Source: Arthrobacter sp. MMS18-M83 (GTDB lineage Bacteria > Actinomycetota > Actinomycetes > Actinomycetales > Micrococcaceae). From it: DNA of 64,000 nucleotides. The position numbers and the translations under genes are program-made. Positions 40,980 to 49,850 of this stretch are shown in pieces. The DNA is taken from NCBI RefSeq assembly GCF_026683955.1, contig NZ_CP113343.1, positions 3,534,001 through 3,598,000 on the forward strand, given 5' to 3'. The notes beneath the pieces are model-generated. The model worked only from the letters and a program-made list of their open reading frames with translations. It did no database searches and was not told the DNA's origin. How positions within the stretch are numbered: position 1 is the first letter of the stretch; every line of letters begins with the position of its first letter.

Positions 40980-41045
40980 CAAGCAGATCTTGGCCACCGA
41001 GTCCACGTTCGGACCCGGAAGGCCTTCATTACAGGAGAAATTACT

Positions 41046-41615
41046 ATGCCTACCCCCACTAAGGGTCCGCGCCTCGGAGGCGGTCCGGCTCACGAGCGCC
41101 TGATGCTCGCGAACCTGGCAGCAGCGCTGTTCGAGCACAAGCGCATCACCACGACGGTCACCAAGGCCAAGCGCCTGAAGCCGTACGCGGAGCGCCTCGT
41201 GACCTTCGCCAAGCGCGGCGACCTGTCCTCCCGCCGTCGCGTGCTCGGCCTGATCAGCGACAAGGGCATCGTCCACGAGCTGTTCACCGACATCGCCGGC
41301 GCCGTTGCCAACCGCGATGGTGGCTACACCCGCATCACCAAGATCGGCAACCGCAAGGGCGACAACGCTCCCATGGCTGTCATCGAACTGGTTCTTGAGC
41401 CGGTTTCCCCGAAGCAGGCTGTAGTTGCCGAGGCTACTGCCGCTGCCAAGCGCGACGCTGAGAAGGCTGCTCCGGCTGCCGAAGAAGCCGCTCCGGTCGC
41501 CGAGGAAGAGGTTGTTGAGACCGAAACCGCCGAGACTGAAGCCGTTGAGACTGAGGCTCCTGAAGCTGAAGCCGCTGAAACCGAAAAGGCTCCGGCTGCT
41601 GAGGAAAAGAAGTAA
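41046..41615 (+). CDS. rplQ: 50S ribosomal protein L17 with an acidic C-terminal extension
   Basis: L17 lies near the tunnel exit. The core covers about the first 120 residues: [19 protein letters not shown], then [20 protein letters not shown], and [20 protein letters not shown]. After it comes a tail of Ala/Glu/Thr/Val repeats ([19 protein letters not shown]) that brings the protein to 189 residues. AGGAGAAATTACT is the RBS. Its terminator overlaps the beginning of truA. Confidence 0.96.
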   Translation: MPTPTKGPRLGGGPAHERLMLANLAAALFEHKRITTTVTKAKRLKPYAERLVTFAKRGDLSSRRRVLGLISDKGIVHELFTDIAGAVANRDGGYTRITKIGNRKGDNAPMAVIELVLEPVSPKQAVVAEATAAAKRDAEKAAPAAEEAAPVAEEEVVETETAETEAVETEAPEAEAAETEKAPAAEEKK

Positions 41616-41647
41616 TTCACTGAATTCTTCACAGTAGACTTAAGTCT

Positions 41648-42538
41648 ATGAACGATCGAAAACCCGCTGCCCCCGTTTTGGGGGGCGGCGGGTTTTTGCG
41701 TGTCCGGATGGATCTTTCGTACGACGGCGGCCCTTTCAATGGTTGGGCCCTGCAGCCGGGTCTGCGGACAGTGCAGGGTTCACTCGAGGAGGGGCTGGCG
41801 TTGATCGTGCGGCGTCCCGTGCGGGTCACCGTGGCTGGCCGCACCGACGCCGGTGTGCACGCACGGGGACAAGTGGTGCACATCGATCTTTCCGAGGGCG
41901 AGTGGAGCGGGCTACCGCGGGGCCATGAAATCGATCCCGCCGCTGCGCTGCTCCGGAGGCTTCGTGGAGCGCTGAGCCGCGTCCTGCAGGATGAAACCGG
42001 CGCCATTGAAGTGCACGACGTCGGACTCGCGCCTGACGGCTTTGACGCCCGGTTCTCGGCACTGTGGCGCCGTTACAGCTACCGGATTGCCGATGGCCCG
42101 GAACGCTGGGACCCTGTCCTGCGCAGGTTGACGTTGTGGCACAAGTCCGCGTTGGACGAGGGCACGATGAACGAGGGTGCCGCGGCGCTGTTGGGGCTCC
42201 AGGACTTCCGCGCATACTGCAAGCCCCGCGAGGGAGCCACCACAATTCGAGAACTGCAGCGGCTTGAGTTCATCCGCGGCAGCGATGGCGTGCTCGTTGC
42301 CAACGTGCAGGCCGATGCCTTTTGCCACAACATGGTGCGTGCCTTGGTGGGATCGGCATTGCGTGTGGGGGAACGCCTGGAAAGTCCGGAGTGGCTGCAC
42401 GAGCGGCTGCTTGCGGGGGTGAGGGATGCCAAGTCGGTGCTGGCCGCGCCCCATCCCCTGGTGCTTGAAGAAGTGGCCTACCCGTCCGACGACGAACTGT
42501 TTGCGCGGGCTGAGCTGACCCGGGCCCGGCGGGAGTAG
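41648..42538 (+). CDS. truA: tRNA pseudouridine(38-40) synthase
   Basis: TruA converts U38-U40 of the anticodon arm to pseudouridine. Family motifs are MDLSYDGGPFNGWALQPG at the start of the first domain, VAGRTDAGVHARGQVVHI (catalytic Asp) near residue 60 of the long form, ARFSALWRRYSYRI, and FCHNMVRALVGSALRVG in the C-terminal half. The longest frame starts at ATG 41648, but its first 16 codons form the rplQ terminator. TTG 41696 or ATG 41708 may be the true start, since family members begin only a few residues before the YDG motif. The longest form is 296 residues. Confidence 0.93.
   Translation: MNDRKPAAPVLGGGGFLRVRMDLSYDGGPFNGWALQPGLRTVQGSLEEGLALIVRRPVRVTVAGRTDAGVHARGQVVHIDLSEGEWSGLPRGHEIDPAAALLRRLRGALSRVLQDETGAIEVHDVGLAPDGFDARFSALWRRYSYRIADGPERWDPVLRRLTLWHKSALDEGTMNEGAAALLGLQDFRAYCKPREGATTIRELQRLEFIRGSDGVLVANVQADAFCHNMVRALVGSALRVGERLESPEWLHERLLAGVRDAKSVLAAPHPLVLEEVAYPSDDELFARAELTRARRE
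41659..41698 (+). terminator. rplQ terminator overlapping the truA 5' end
   Basis: AAAACCCGCTGCCCCC (41659-41674) pairs with GGGGGGCGGCGGGTTTT around a GTTTT loop, ending in TTTTT at 41693-41697. It is a textbook terminator 43 bp after rplQ. It lies downstream of ATG 41648, the longest truA start, and right before TTG 41696. Confidence 0.85.
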
Positions 42539-42625
42539 CGGGGGTCGGACGGTCAGTCCCAGACGGGGCCCGCCGTTGGACGACCCCCTCCCGGCTCTGG
42601 GTACCGTGGAGGGGGCCTGCGAAGA

Positions 42626-42655
42626 CCACCCGCGGGTTCTGGGTATCGCGGGTGG
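42626..42655. terminator. Stem between convergent truA and tadC
   Basis: CCACCCGCG pairs with CGCGGGTGG across a 12-nt loop in the 156-bp gap between the two convergent genes. There is no T-run, so its role as terminator is tentative. Confidence 0.4.
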
Positions 42656-42694
42656 CCGATCAGTAGCGCCCCAGATGCGCTTGGTCCCAGATGG

Positions 42695-43585
42695 TCAGAA
42701 TGCACCCACGAAGTTGTTCATGACGTTAATGGCGGCGGGCCCCATGATCACAATGAAGAGCACGGGGAGTATGCACAACATGAGCGGGAACAGCACCTTG
42801 ATCGGAAGCTTCATTGCCTTCTCTTCAGCGCGCTGACGACGCTTGACGCGCATCTGCGAGGCCTGTGTCCGAAGGACCTTGGCTATGGCGATTCCGTAGA
42901 TGTCAGCCTGGACCACTGCCCGCACAAAGCTTCGTAATTCCGGAACGTCCGCACGGTTGGCGAGAGCCAGATATGCCTCTTTGCGGCTGCGCCCAGCCTG
43001 CATGTCCTGCAAAGTACGCAGGATTTCCGAGGCCAGGGGGCCGGATCCATTCTGACCGGCCCTTGACATCGCTGCCTCGAATCCCAGGCCGGCCTCCACC
43101 GAAATCAGCATCTGGTCGAGGGTGTTCGGGAGTTCCAATTGAATGGCTTCCTGGCGCTTCGCCCCACGGCTGTGGATCATGACATCCGGCACCAGGTAGA
43201 ACAACGCAACGACGAATAGGTACAGCAGGAAGCCCGGTCCGCTAGGTGCGCGGAGGAAGAAGTAGAGGCCCAGAAGCCCGGCAACGAGCGCAAGTGCCGG
43301 TTTGGCAATGAGGAGCCGCTCCAACGGCATTCCCGCCGGACGACCGGCCCGGGCGAGGAGCTTGTCCAGCCAACCGACGTATCCCTTGGGCGTGAAACGA
43401 ACGCCAAGTTCCTTGAAAGGGATCCGCTGGGATTCGGGCCCCGCTTGTTGAGGCCGTCCTGAACTTCGTCTCAAATTCGATCGGACGGTAGCCAGCCCGG
43501 CACGGTCGACCGAAATGAAGGACCAAGCCATTCCTGCGATGGGAACGACAATCAGTGCTACGAAAAGCCATGCAATAGGACTCAT
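42695..43585 (-). CDS. tadC: Tad pilus inner-membrane platform protein TadC (type II secretion F domain)
   Basis: The 296-residue protein has an N-terminal helix (IAWLFVALIVVPIAGMAW) and two central helices around residues 95-130. The T2SSF cytosolic domain reads LPNTLDQMLISVEAGLGFEA then LRTLQDMQAGRSRKEAYLAL. The last helix is near residue 270 (LFPLMLCILPVLFIVIMGPA). With TadB it forms the platform for Flp pilus assembly. It is the last gene of the tad operon, 9 bp after tadB. Confidence 0.9.
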   Translation of the reverse strand: MSPIAWLFVALIVVPIAGMAWSFISVDRAGLATVRSNLRRSSGRPQQAGPESQRIPFKELGVRFTPKGYVGWLDKLLARAGRPAGMPLERLLIAKPALALVAGLLGLYFFLRAPSGPGFLLYLFVVALFYLVPDVMIHSRGAKRQEAIQLELPNTLDQMLISVEAGLGFEAAMSRAGQNGSGPLASEILRTLQDMQAGRSRKEAYLALANRADVPELRSFVRAVVQADIYGIAIAKVLRTQASQMRVKRRQRAEEKAMKLPIKVLFPLMLCILPVLFIVIMGPAAINVMNNFVGAF

Positions 43586-43594
43586 GACAACTCC

Positions 43595-44542
43595 TCAGAA
43601 CTTGATCTTGACGACACGGCTGAGCCAGAAGGCCCCAAGCCCCAGCAAGATGACGGCAGTGACGACCATGATCCAACCGAGAAGATTGGAGTACAGCAGC
43701 GCGATGTATTTAGGATTTGTCAGGCTGAGGTATAAAAACATTCCGACGGGCAGAGCAATGAGGATATACGCGGAAAGCCGTCCTTCGGCGCTCAGGGCGC
43801 GAACCTGGCCTTTGACCTGTGCCCGCTCACGAATGGTTTCACCGACGTGGTCCAGGACGTCTGCCAGGTCGCCACCTACCTCCCGGTGGATCTCGATGGC
43901 CTGGGCCGTCCAGACGAAGTCTTCGCTGTCGAGGCGATCAGCAGCATCGCTCATCGAATCCTTCAAATCGCGGCCGAGCCGTGTTTCCGCGACTATCCGG
44001 GCAAACTCGTCGCGGGTAGGAGATTCGGCCTCCTGGGCCACGGCATCTATTGAACGGAGCAGGCTATGCCCCGCTCGCATGCCGCCCGAGAGCATCTGAA
44101 TGGTGTCACCGAGTTGGAGCTCAAATTTCGCCCTGCGACGAGCCGTCAGGACACTCACGATGAGCTTTGCAACGAAAGGTGTGGCGATCAGCAAAAGCAA
44201 GCCGAAAACGACGCCGCTGATAATGAAACCGACTATTCCGGCAACGAAGGCCGAGCAAGTAATCAGCAAAACATAGTCTGCGGGCTTCATTTTGATACCC
44301 GCCTTTTCCAAGGTCGCTCGGGTTCCTGATGAGCGGGTTTTCCCCACGGCGTTGTCAACGAAGGCGACTGCAGATGTCGTCACCTTGGTAAGCGCAGAAG
44401 TTTGGACTGCCCCACCGGGGCGACGCCTGGACAGGGCTATGTCCGAATTCCGCGAACCAAGGAACACGAACACCACGACGAACAACGCCAGGAACGTGAA
44501 GAGAACTCCGAGCGCGAGAAATACGGGATTCGTGGGATTCAC
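43595..44542 (-). CDS. tadB: Tad pilus inner-membrane platform protein TadB (type II secretion F domain)
   Basis: The 315-residue partner of TadC. It has helices at the N terminus (FLALGVLFTFLALFVVVFVF), around residues 90-130, and at the C terminus (LLGWIMVVTAVILLGLGAFW). The T2SSF signature reads LGDTIQMLSGGMRAGHSLLR near residue 145 and IHREVGGDLADVLDHVGETI near residue 218. ATGA overlap with the ATPase gene indicates coupled translation. Confidence 0.9.
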   Translation of the reverse strand: MNPTNPVFLALGVLFTFLALFVVVFVFLGSRNSDIALSRRRPGGAVQTSALTKVTTSAVAFVDNAVGKTRSSGTRATLEKAGIKMKPADYVLLITCSAFVAGIVGFIISGVVFGLLLLIATPFVAKLIVSVLTARRRAKFELQLGDTIQMLSGGMRAGHSLLRSIDAVAQEAESPTRDEFARIVAETRLGRDLKDSMSDAADRLDSEDFVWTAQAIEIHREVGGDLADVLDHVGETIRERAQVKGQVRALSAEGRLSAYILIALPVGMFLYLSLTNPKYIALLYSNLLGWIMVVTAVILLGLGAFWLSRVVKIKF

Positions 44543-45978
44543 CTTAGTCCACCCCCCATGGGCAAGGAGCCAAAAACGGCGGGCGAAATCTGTATTCCCA
44601 GATCGGCGAAATGGTCAACGAAACGTGGCCGTACCCCGGTGGGTACTGGCCGTCCGAGGAAGCGGCCATTCGCGTCGATTCCCGCTGAGTAATCGAAAGT
44701 GAAGGCGTCCTGCAGAGTCACAATGTCGCCTTCCATGCCCTGAACCTCGGTGACGTGGGTGACGCGCCGTGTGCCGTCGCGAAGGCGCGAGATGTGCACG
44801 ATCAGGTTGACGGCAGACGCGATCTGTTCCCTGATAGCCCTTAGCGGCAGATCCATGCCGGCCATCAGTACCAGAGTTTCCAAGCGTGCTACAGCGTCCC
44901 GCGGAGAGTTTGCGTGCACAGTGGATATTGAACCGTCGTGGCCCGTGTTCATGGCCTGGAGCATGTCCAAGGATTCGCCACCGCGCACCTCCCCGACAAC
45001 AATCCGGTCGGGCCTCATTCGCAGGGAGTTCCGCACGAGGTCACGAATGGAGATTTCACCTTTGCCTTCGATGTTTCGTGGCCGGCTCTCCAAACGGACA
45101 ACATGCTCTTGCTGTAGTTGGAGCTCCACAGCATCCTCAATAGTGACGATGCGTTCGTCGGCGGGGAGGAATGACGAGAGAACATTGAGCAGTGTCGTCT
45201 TGCCCGTGCCGGTACCGCCCGAGACGATGATGTTCAGACGGGCTTGGACACAGGCATGCAACAATTCCGCCATCTCAGGGCTCAGCGTGCCCAGTCCAAT
45301 GAGATTTTGGACAGTAAGAGGCACCCGAGCAAATTTACGAATGGTCAGCGACGACCCATTCACCGCCAGGGGCGGGATGATTGCATTCACGCGTGAGCCG
45401 TCGGCAAGGCGTGCGTCGACCAACGGCGAAGATTCGTCGATTCTCCGACCCACCTTTGACACGATCCGTTCGATGATTTTGCGAAGATGCTCCTCAGACG
45501 TGAAACGGGCACTCGTCAAGTAGAGCTTTCCAGCGCTCTCCACGTAGATACGATCGGCACTGTTGACCATGATCTCAGTGATGTCCTGATCATCAAGGAA
45601 GCGCTGAAGCGGTCCCAGTCCTAAGACGTCGTCGGCGATCTCCTGGACAAGCCTTTGACGCTCTGCCGAACTCAGGGGAATTTCGTCCTCATCGATGACC
45701 GCGCGGAGTTCGTCCTTGACGAACTGATGAAGCTCGGCTTCGTCCATGTTCGTGTCCGAGGTCCGTGCTCCCATGCGCTCGTAGAGCGCTTCGCTGGTGC
45801 GTTCCTTGATTGCCGAGAGTGCTTGGCTGGTCTCCGCGGAACCGGGTAGCGAATCAGTCAGGGAGGGAACCTGGTCAGGGCCGGTGCTTCTCGGAGCGGA
45901 CCAAGGATCGTCCAGATTTGCCGCAGTGGCGACTGGTTCGATTCCCCGTGCTGAGTCGAGGCGCTTGGAGAGGTTCAT
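44539..45978 (-). CDS. tadA: Tad pilus assembly/secretion ATPase TadA (CpaF family)
   Basis: The 479-residue type II/IV secretion ATPase powers Flp pilus extension and retraction. The N-terminal helical domain (VKDELRAVIDEDEIPLSSAE) is followed by the catalytic domain with Walker A GGTGTGKTTLLN near residues 249-260, the Asp box VTIEDAVELQL, Walker B DRIVVGEVRGGE and the His box DGSISTVHANSP. Its ATG overlaps the stop of the cpaE-like gene (ATGA). It matches CpaF length and layout. Confidence 0.94.
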   Translation of the reverse strand: MNLSKRLDSARGIEPVATAANLDDPWSAPRSTGPDQVPSLTDSLPGSAETSQALSAIKERTSEALYERMGARTSDTNMDEAELHQFVKDELRAVIDEDEIPLSSAERQRLVQEIADDVLGLGPLQRFLDDQDITEIMVNSADRIYVESAGKLYLTSARFTSEEHLRKIIERIVSKVGRRIDESSPLVDARLADGSRVNAIIPPLAVNGSSLTIRKFARVPLTVQNLIGLGTLSPEMAELLHACVQARLNIIVSGGTGTGKTTLLNVLSSFLPADERIVTIEDAVELQLQQEHVVRLESRPRNIEGKGEISIRDLVRNSLRMRPDRIVVGEVRGGESLDMLQAMNTGHDGSISTVHANSPRDAVARLETLVLMAGMDLPLRAIREQIASAVNLIVHISRLRDGTRRVTHVTEVQGMEGDIVTLQDAFTFDYSAGIDANGRFLGRPVPTGVRPRFVDHFADLGIQISPAVFGSLPMGGGLR

Positions 45979-47171
45979 TGGACTACCGCCCTTCGGTGCA
46001 ATTGTTTGTGAGGTCGGGCCTCCCAGTCCGGTTTGAACCGGTCGACCAACTTTCGGAGGCCTTTCGCCGCGGGATCCTTGGAACCGTCTTGCAGCAGCGG
46101 AATGCCCTTGTTTGTCGAAAACGGCAGTGCCCTGGAGCGAGGTAGAGTGACGTCGACCGGACAGCCGATTGTCGCTTCAACATCAGCCAACGAGAGCCCA
46201 CTGCGCCTGTCAGCAAAGTTCAACACCACATGGCGATGCCGTGGTAGCAACCCAATCTCGTCGAGGATGTCCAACCCGGTCCGCAAACCCTTGATGCTGG
46301 GGATGTCCATTCCGCACACCCAGACAACGTCGGTAGCATGCTCGAGAGTTGCCAGTACATGCTCGCCAAGTCCCGGGGCCGTGTCCACCACGACGTATTG
46401 GAATTCGTTCGCAAGCTGTTCCAGAAGATGTCCAACTTGGTCGGCCGAGATGTGTTCGATCTGGGTCGGGTTGTGAGGCGCGCAGAGTGCGTAAATGCCT
46501 GCAGGGTGGACGGAGAGGTATGACTTCAAGACCATGCTGTCCTGAACGGCGGCTCCGGTCACGGCGTCAGCGATCGTCTTTTGCGGCTCGAGGAGAAGGC
46601 CGGACGCGACGTCGCCGAACTGTAGATCGAGATCGGCCACCACCACACCCATTCCGGCGAGCTTGCCAAGACCCACGGCAAGGTTGGTGGAAATCGTCGT
46701 TTTTCCGACTCCACCCTTGGGCGACATCACAGCGATAATCCGCCCGCCAGGCCGTTCTCCTTCAACTGTCGCGCCCAATCCACGTCGGCGGCCAGCAGCT
46801 GCCAGGCTCGCACGCTCAAGCAGAACACGGATCGTATCCACTCCCGAGTCCGGGGGAAGCAAGTCCCTGATTCCCGCACGCATGGCCGGCAACGCCGCTT
46901 GTGCCTGGTCGTCGGCGGCCAAAACAACACTGATCTCCGGATACTGCAGATCAAAGAGGCTCGCCAATCTGAAAGCGTCGTCAAGCGCCAGTCCGGGACC
47001 GAGGATCAACACCTCCAACAACTCGCCGGACAGGACTCGCAAGACGTCGTCAGGGCTTGGCGGTAGAAAGTCGGCCGCGATGGACTGAACTTCACCATGC
47101 ATGCCGCCAGTGGCTTGCCGGACCCGGCGTTCAAAGTCTGCGTTCGGAGTTATAACTAGGAAGCGACTCAT
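45975..47171 (-). CDS. cpaE: Tad pilus localisation ATPase (CpaE/TadZ, ParA-MinD family)
   Basis: The 398-residue protein has an N-terminal receiver-like domain (residues about 1-120) and a ParA/MinD ATPase domain with the deviant Walker A SPKGGVGKTTISTNLAVGL near residue 150. VVADLDLQFGDVASGL and VVVDTAPGLGEHVLATLEHA follow. TadZ/CpaE proteins place the pilus machine at a site in the cell. ATG 47171 overlaps the preceding stop by ATGA; a longer frame upstream is only read-through inside cpaB. Confidence 0.92.
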   Translation of the reverse strand: MSRFLVITPNADFERRVRQATGGMHGEVQSIAADFLPPSPDDVLRVLSGELLEVLILGPGLALDDAFRLASLFDLQYPEISVVLAADDQAQAALPAMRAGIRDLLPPDSGVDTIRVLLERASLAAAGRRRGLGATVEGERPGGRIIAVMSPKGGVGKTTISTNLAVGLGKLAGMGVVVADLDLQFGDVASGLLLEPQKTIADAVTGAAVQDSMVLKSYLSVHPAGIYALCAPHNPTQIEHISADQVGHLLEQLANEFQYVVVDTAPGLGEHVLATLEHATDVVWVCGMDIPSIKGLRTGLDILDEIGLLPRHRHVVLNFADRRSGLSLADVEATIGCPVDVTLPRSRALPFSTNKGIPLLQDGSKDPAAKGLRKLVDRFKPDWEARPHKQLHRRAVVQ

Positions 47172-47923
47172 CGGAGGACCTCTGCCCGCTTGATTGTGAC
47201 ATTGGGGCTCTCGCTCGCAGTCGACGGTTCCTTGGTTAGCCAAATATCTCCATACTTTGCCCCGAAGGCGATCTTCGTGGAGTCGACGTCATTTCGGGCC
47301 AAGGTCACGATGAAGGCGCCGTCCGGCAATTGAGTATTCGCCTGTTCCTGGCCAGACTGTGCCTGGCTGGTGGTCTTAGCCTGCGAAACGGCCCGCTGGA
47401 CGCTGGTGACCAATACCTTGTGGAAGACCATCTGGGCGCTGCCACCTGCTGCGCCTTGGGCACCGGAATCATCGAGCAGAACCACGACGCCAACGGTGTC
47501 GCCGGCGGCAAGTCGTCCACCGACGACGCGCTGTGCGTCCAGGTGAAGTGAAATCTCCTGAAGTCCCGCCGGAACCGGCACGGAGCCGGGGGCCGCCAGA
47601 CTTGTCGGGTCAACGAGTCGGGCTCCTAGGAGTGTCTCTCCGGGAAGCAGGTCGACCCCTGAAACTTTACCGTCGAGCCCATCCAAGCTCTTTAGCGCTC
47701 CGTTGGGTACTGAACCGGCGGGCAATGAAGCGAGCTTGACGGCGGCCTTGACCGTTTGCAGGTTAGAGCCGGCCGGAATCTTGCTTTCGACGACCAGAAC
47801 GTCCACGGGCTGGAGGTCTTTTTGCGCCCGCGCTTCCGATCCTTGTACATACGTAACCAGCAGCAACGTGCCGGCGATTGCCAGGACGATTGCGACTATG
47901 CCTCCCAGTAGGCGAGTTTTCAA
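47168..47923 (-). CDS. cpaB: Flp pilus assembly protein CpaB/RcpC-like (SAF domain)
   Basis: The 251-residue protein has one N-terminal anchor (LLGGIVAIVLAIAGTLLLVT) and a SAF domain (VDVLVVESKIPAGSNLQTVK near residue 40). LLPGETLLGARL and VGGRLAAGDTVGVVVLLDD then follow, as in CpaB proteins that work at the cell-envelope side of the pilus. It lies 50 bp after the TadG-like gene and overlaps cpaE. Confidence 0.88.
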   Translation of the reverse strand: MKTRLLGGIVAIVLAIAGTLLLVTYVQGSEARAQKDLQPVDVLVVESKIPAGSNLQTVKAAVKLASLPAGSVPNGALKSLDGLDGKVSGVDLLPGETLLGARLVDPTSLAAPGSVPVPAGLQEISLHLDAQRVVGGRLAAGDTVGVVVLLDDSGAQGAAGGSAQMVFHKVLVTSVQRAVSQAKTTSQAQSGQEQANTQLPDGAFIVTLARNDVDSTKIAFGAKYGDIWLTKEPSTASESPNVTIKRAEVLR

Positions 47924-47973
47924 TTTGATTTCCCCTTAGTTTGACTATGGAGTTGCGCTCCCAGTTTGGGTTG

Positions 47974-48993
47974 TTATTTGGTGAGGTGGACATTAAGGGT
48001 TCCGAGGTCTGCCCCGGTTCCTCCGCCCCCACCAGCGGTGCCAATTGATTGGTATTTGATGAACTGTCCGATGATGCATCGATCGTTTCCGCCGGCGCAG
48101 GCCAGATTAGGGTTACCGAGCGCGGCGTTTGTGTTGTGATAGAGGTAGGGGCTGCCATTATTACCAAATTTCCAACCCACAATGTTGAACGTGGCGTAGC
48201 CAATAATGTGGAACGACCCCGTATTGCCATTCCCGGTTGCTGTGTCGAAGATCGGAAATAGCACTTTCACGGTGCCGCCGCCGTTGAGGGTGTCGACCCA
48301 GCCCTGAAGTATCGTCTGGCAAGCGCCTGGAAAGTTGTTACCTGGATCCGACCCGATGCTAGTGCTGCCAGCCTGTGTGGTGGCGTAGCATGGCGAGCTT
48401 TGGGTCAACCATCCCCAACCTCCAGGAATGGTGTGGCCGGAGGCGTTGGTGCAGGTGATTCCCGGTTTCCAGGAAATCTTCTGAAGGTCGCCTGTCGGGA
48501 CGGATCCGCTCAAATCCCAACACTTGTCGGAGAATGCAAGCGGAAAAGCGCCTCCGCTGCTCGGTGGACCCCATGTGGCCTGAGCCGAAGCTTCGATGTC
48601 GGTAGTTTGAATGCCGAGCACCCGCGCGAACACTAAGGAGAAATGATTGTTTCCCGAGGTATCGCGCGACTGGGTGGTGATGTCCACCGTTGAAGCTCCC
48701 AGATTGACGGTTGCGTTAGGCACATTGGTGACGCCGTCCAAAGCGTTGTTCCCAGCCAGCGTGGTGGCGGCGGCCACCGGTCCAGCACAGTCTGAAGAAC
48801 TCGGATCTTTGGCGCAGGCTTGCGCGATGGCAAGTGCGGCGGCGTCCGCGCCGTTTTGAAGTTGGGCATGTTCCGAATACATGGAGCCGACGTCGACGGC
48901 GAAGGCTGCCATGCCAAGAAGCACCACCATGAGGAGAGCGGTGAGTGGGGCTACCACGCCACGCTCAGGGTCGTCTCGCCTTAGCCGCCACAT
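47974..48993 (-). CDS. TadG-like pilus-locus membrane protein
   Basis: The 339-residue protein begins with a cytosolic basic patch and one helix (GVVAPLTALLMVVLLGMAAF), followed by AVDVGSMYSEHAQLQNGADAAALA. This is the hallmark of TadG-like proteins. The remaining 270 residues are predicted extracytoplasmic, Gly/Asn/Thr-rich, with several cysteines. There is no clear von Willebrand A fold, so it is a short TadG-like form. Its ATG overlaps the tadE gene by 13 bases. Its precise role is unknown. Confidence 0.8.
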   Translation of the reverse strand: MWRLRRDDPERGVVAPLTALLMVVLLGMAAFAVDVGSMYSEHAQLQNGADAAALAIAQACAKDPSSSDCAGPVAAATTLAGNNALDGVTNVPNATVNLGASTVDITTQSRDTSGNNHFSLVFARVLGIQTTDIEASAQATWGPPSSGGAFPLAFSDKCWDLSGSVPTGDLQKISWKPGITCTNASGHTIPGGWGWLTQSSPCYATTQAGSTSIGSDPGNNFPGACQTILQGWVDTLNGGGTVKVLFPIFDTATGNGNTGSFHIIGYATFNIVGWKFGNNGSPYLYHNTNAALGNPNLACAGGNDRCIIGQFIKYQSIGTAGGGGGTGADLGTLNVHLTK

Positions 48994-49394
48994 CGCATAA
49001 CCCCTTTGCCTTGCAGGTTAAGTTGCGAAGGCATCCCGGGAATCAGACCGGGAAAACCCGTCATCCAGGATGTGCTGTAGGCCACCGTGACGACGACATT
49101 GCAGGGGTTTGAGCCCACGGACTGGACGCTGATGTTCGACTCAGACAACGGGACCGATGGAGCGGCGGCAACTCCTGCGTCTTGGGCGGCAGTCACGCTA
49201 TAGCCGGGATCCGATTGGTGGATGGATGCATAGCGGGCCGCTTCCCGAGCAGCTTCAGTCAGGGAGACCTGGATGTTGAAGCCCCGCCCAAATTCGCAGA
49301 TGCCAAGCACCAGCACCAGGAAAATTGGAAGTATCAAGGCAAATTCGACTGCGACGGCACCGGCCTCGGATCCTGATTTCTTTTCGGAGCGCAT
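48981..49394 (-). CDS. tadE: TadE-like pseudopilin
   Basis: The 137-residue protein has the TadE N terminus: a prepilin-like site in EAGAVAVEFALILPIFLVLV near residues 10-29, then GFNIQVSLTEAAREAARYAS. TadE pseudopilins are processed by the TadV peptidase and needed for Flp pilus formation. It lies 11 bp after the flp gene and overlaps the TadG-like gene. Confidence 0.88.
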   Translation of the reverse strand: MRSEKKSGSEAGAVAVEFALILPIFLVLVLGICEFGRGFNIQVSLTEAAREAARYASIHQSDPGYSVTAAQDAGVAAAPSVPLSESNISVQSVGSNPCNVVVTVAYSTSWMTGFPGLIPGMPSQLNLQGKGVMRCGG

Positions 49395-49405
49395 TGCCGG
49401 CGCCT

Positions 49406-49567
49406 TTAGAGATTATCGACGACAGTTTGGAATCCGGCCTGAACTTCCGGTCCAAGGAGCGCCACGGTTGCGATGATGGCTGCCGCGATCAATGCGACGA
49501 GGAGACCATATTCGACTGCGGTGGCTCCCGTTTCAGAAACCCGGAGCCTTTGGAAGAACTTGTTCAT
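49406..49567 (-). CDS. flp: Flp-family type IVb pilin, second copy
   Basis: A 53-residue prepilin. The leader ends at SETG, and the mature part would start ATAVEYGLLVALIAAAIIAT, containing the Flp motif with the Glu and Tyr needed for processing and assembly. The mature pilin would have about 39 residues. GGGAGAAACACA is the RBS. It lies 88 bp downstream of the other flp gene and 11 bp before tadE. Confidence 0.92.
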   Translation of the reverse strand: MNKFFQRLRVSETGATAVEYGLLVALIAAAIIATVALLGPEVQAGFQTVVDNL

Positions 49568-49655
49568 TGTGTTTCTCCCTAAAAAGGTCCGGGCCGGCCT
49601 CGCCTTGAGGATTTCCTCGACGTGACCGGCCCGGGTCGGAGATCGTTGCTCTGAT

Positions 49656-49850
49656 TCAGAGCGCCGAGTTGATTTTGGTAAACGCGGCGTTGATCTGGCC
49701 GCCAAGCGCGGCAACTACGGTAACGATCACAGCGGCGATCAAAGCGACAAGCATGCCGTATTCAACAGCTGTTGCGCCTTTCTCGGAGGACATGATGCGA
49801 TCCTTCACGCCGGCGACGAAAGCAATGACAGAAACCATGAGAGATGACAT
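49656..49850 (-). CDS. flp: Flp-family type IVb pilin, first copy
   Basis: A 64-residue prepilin with a longer leader (SSLMVSVIAFVAGVKDRIMS) ending SSEKG, and a mature part beginning ATAVEYGMLVALIAAVIVTV. The mature pilins of the two copies are clearly related but differ after residue 20 (GGQINAAFTKINSAL here against GPEVQAGFQTVVDNL). GGAAAGGTTTTCC precedes the ATG. It is the first gene after a 270-bp gap that probably contains its promoter. Confidence 0.92.
   Translation of the reverse strand: MSSLMVSVIAFVAGVKDRIMSSEKGATAVEYGMLVALIAAVIVTVVAALGGQINAAFTKINSAL

Noticed and set aside
48981..48993. tadE/tadG overlap as a frameshift
   Set aside because: The 13-bp overlap joins two complete proteins, each with its own N-terminal helix, so it is an ordinary gene overlap.
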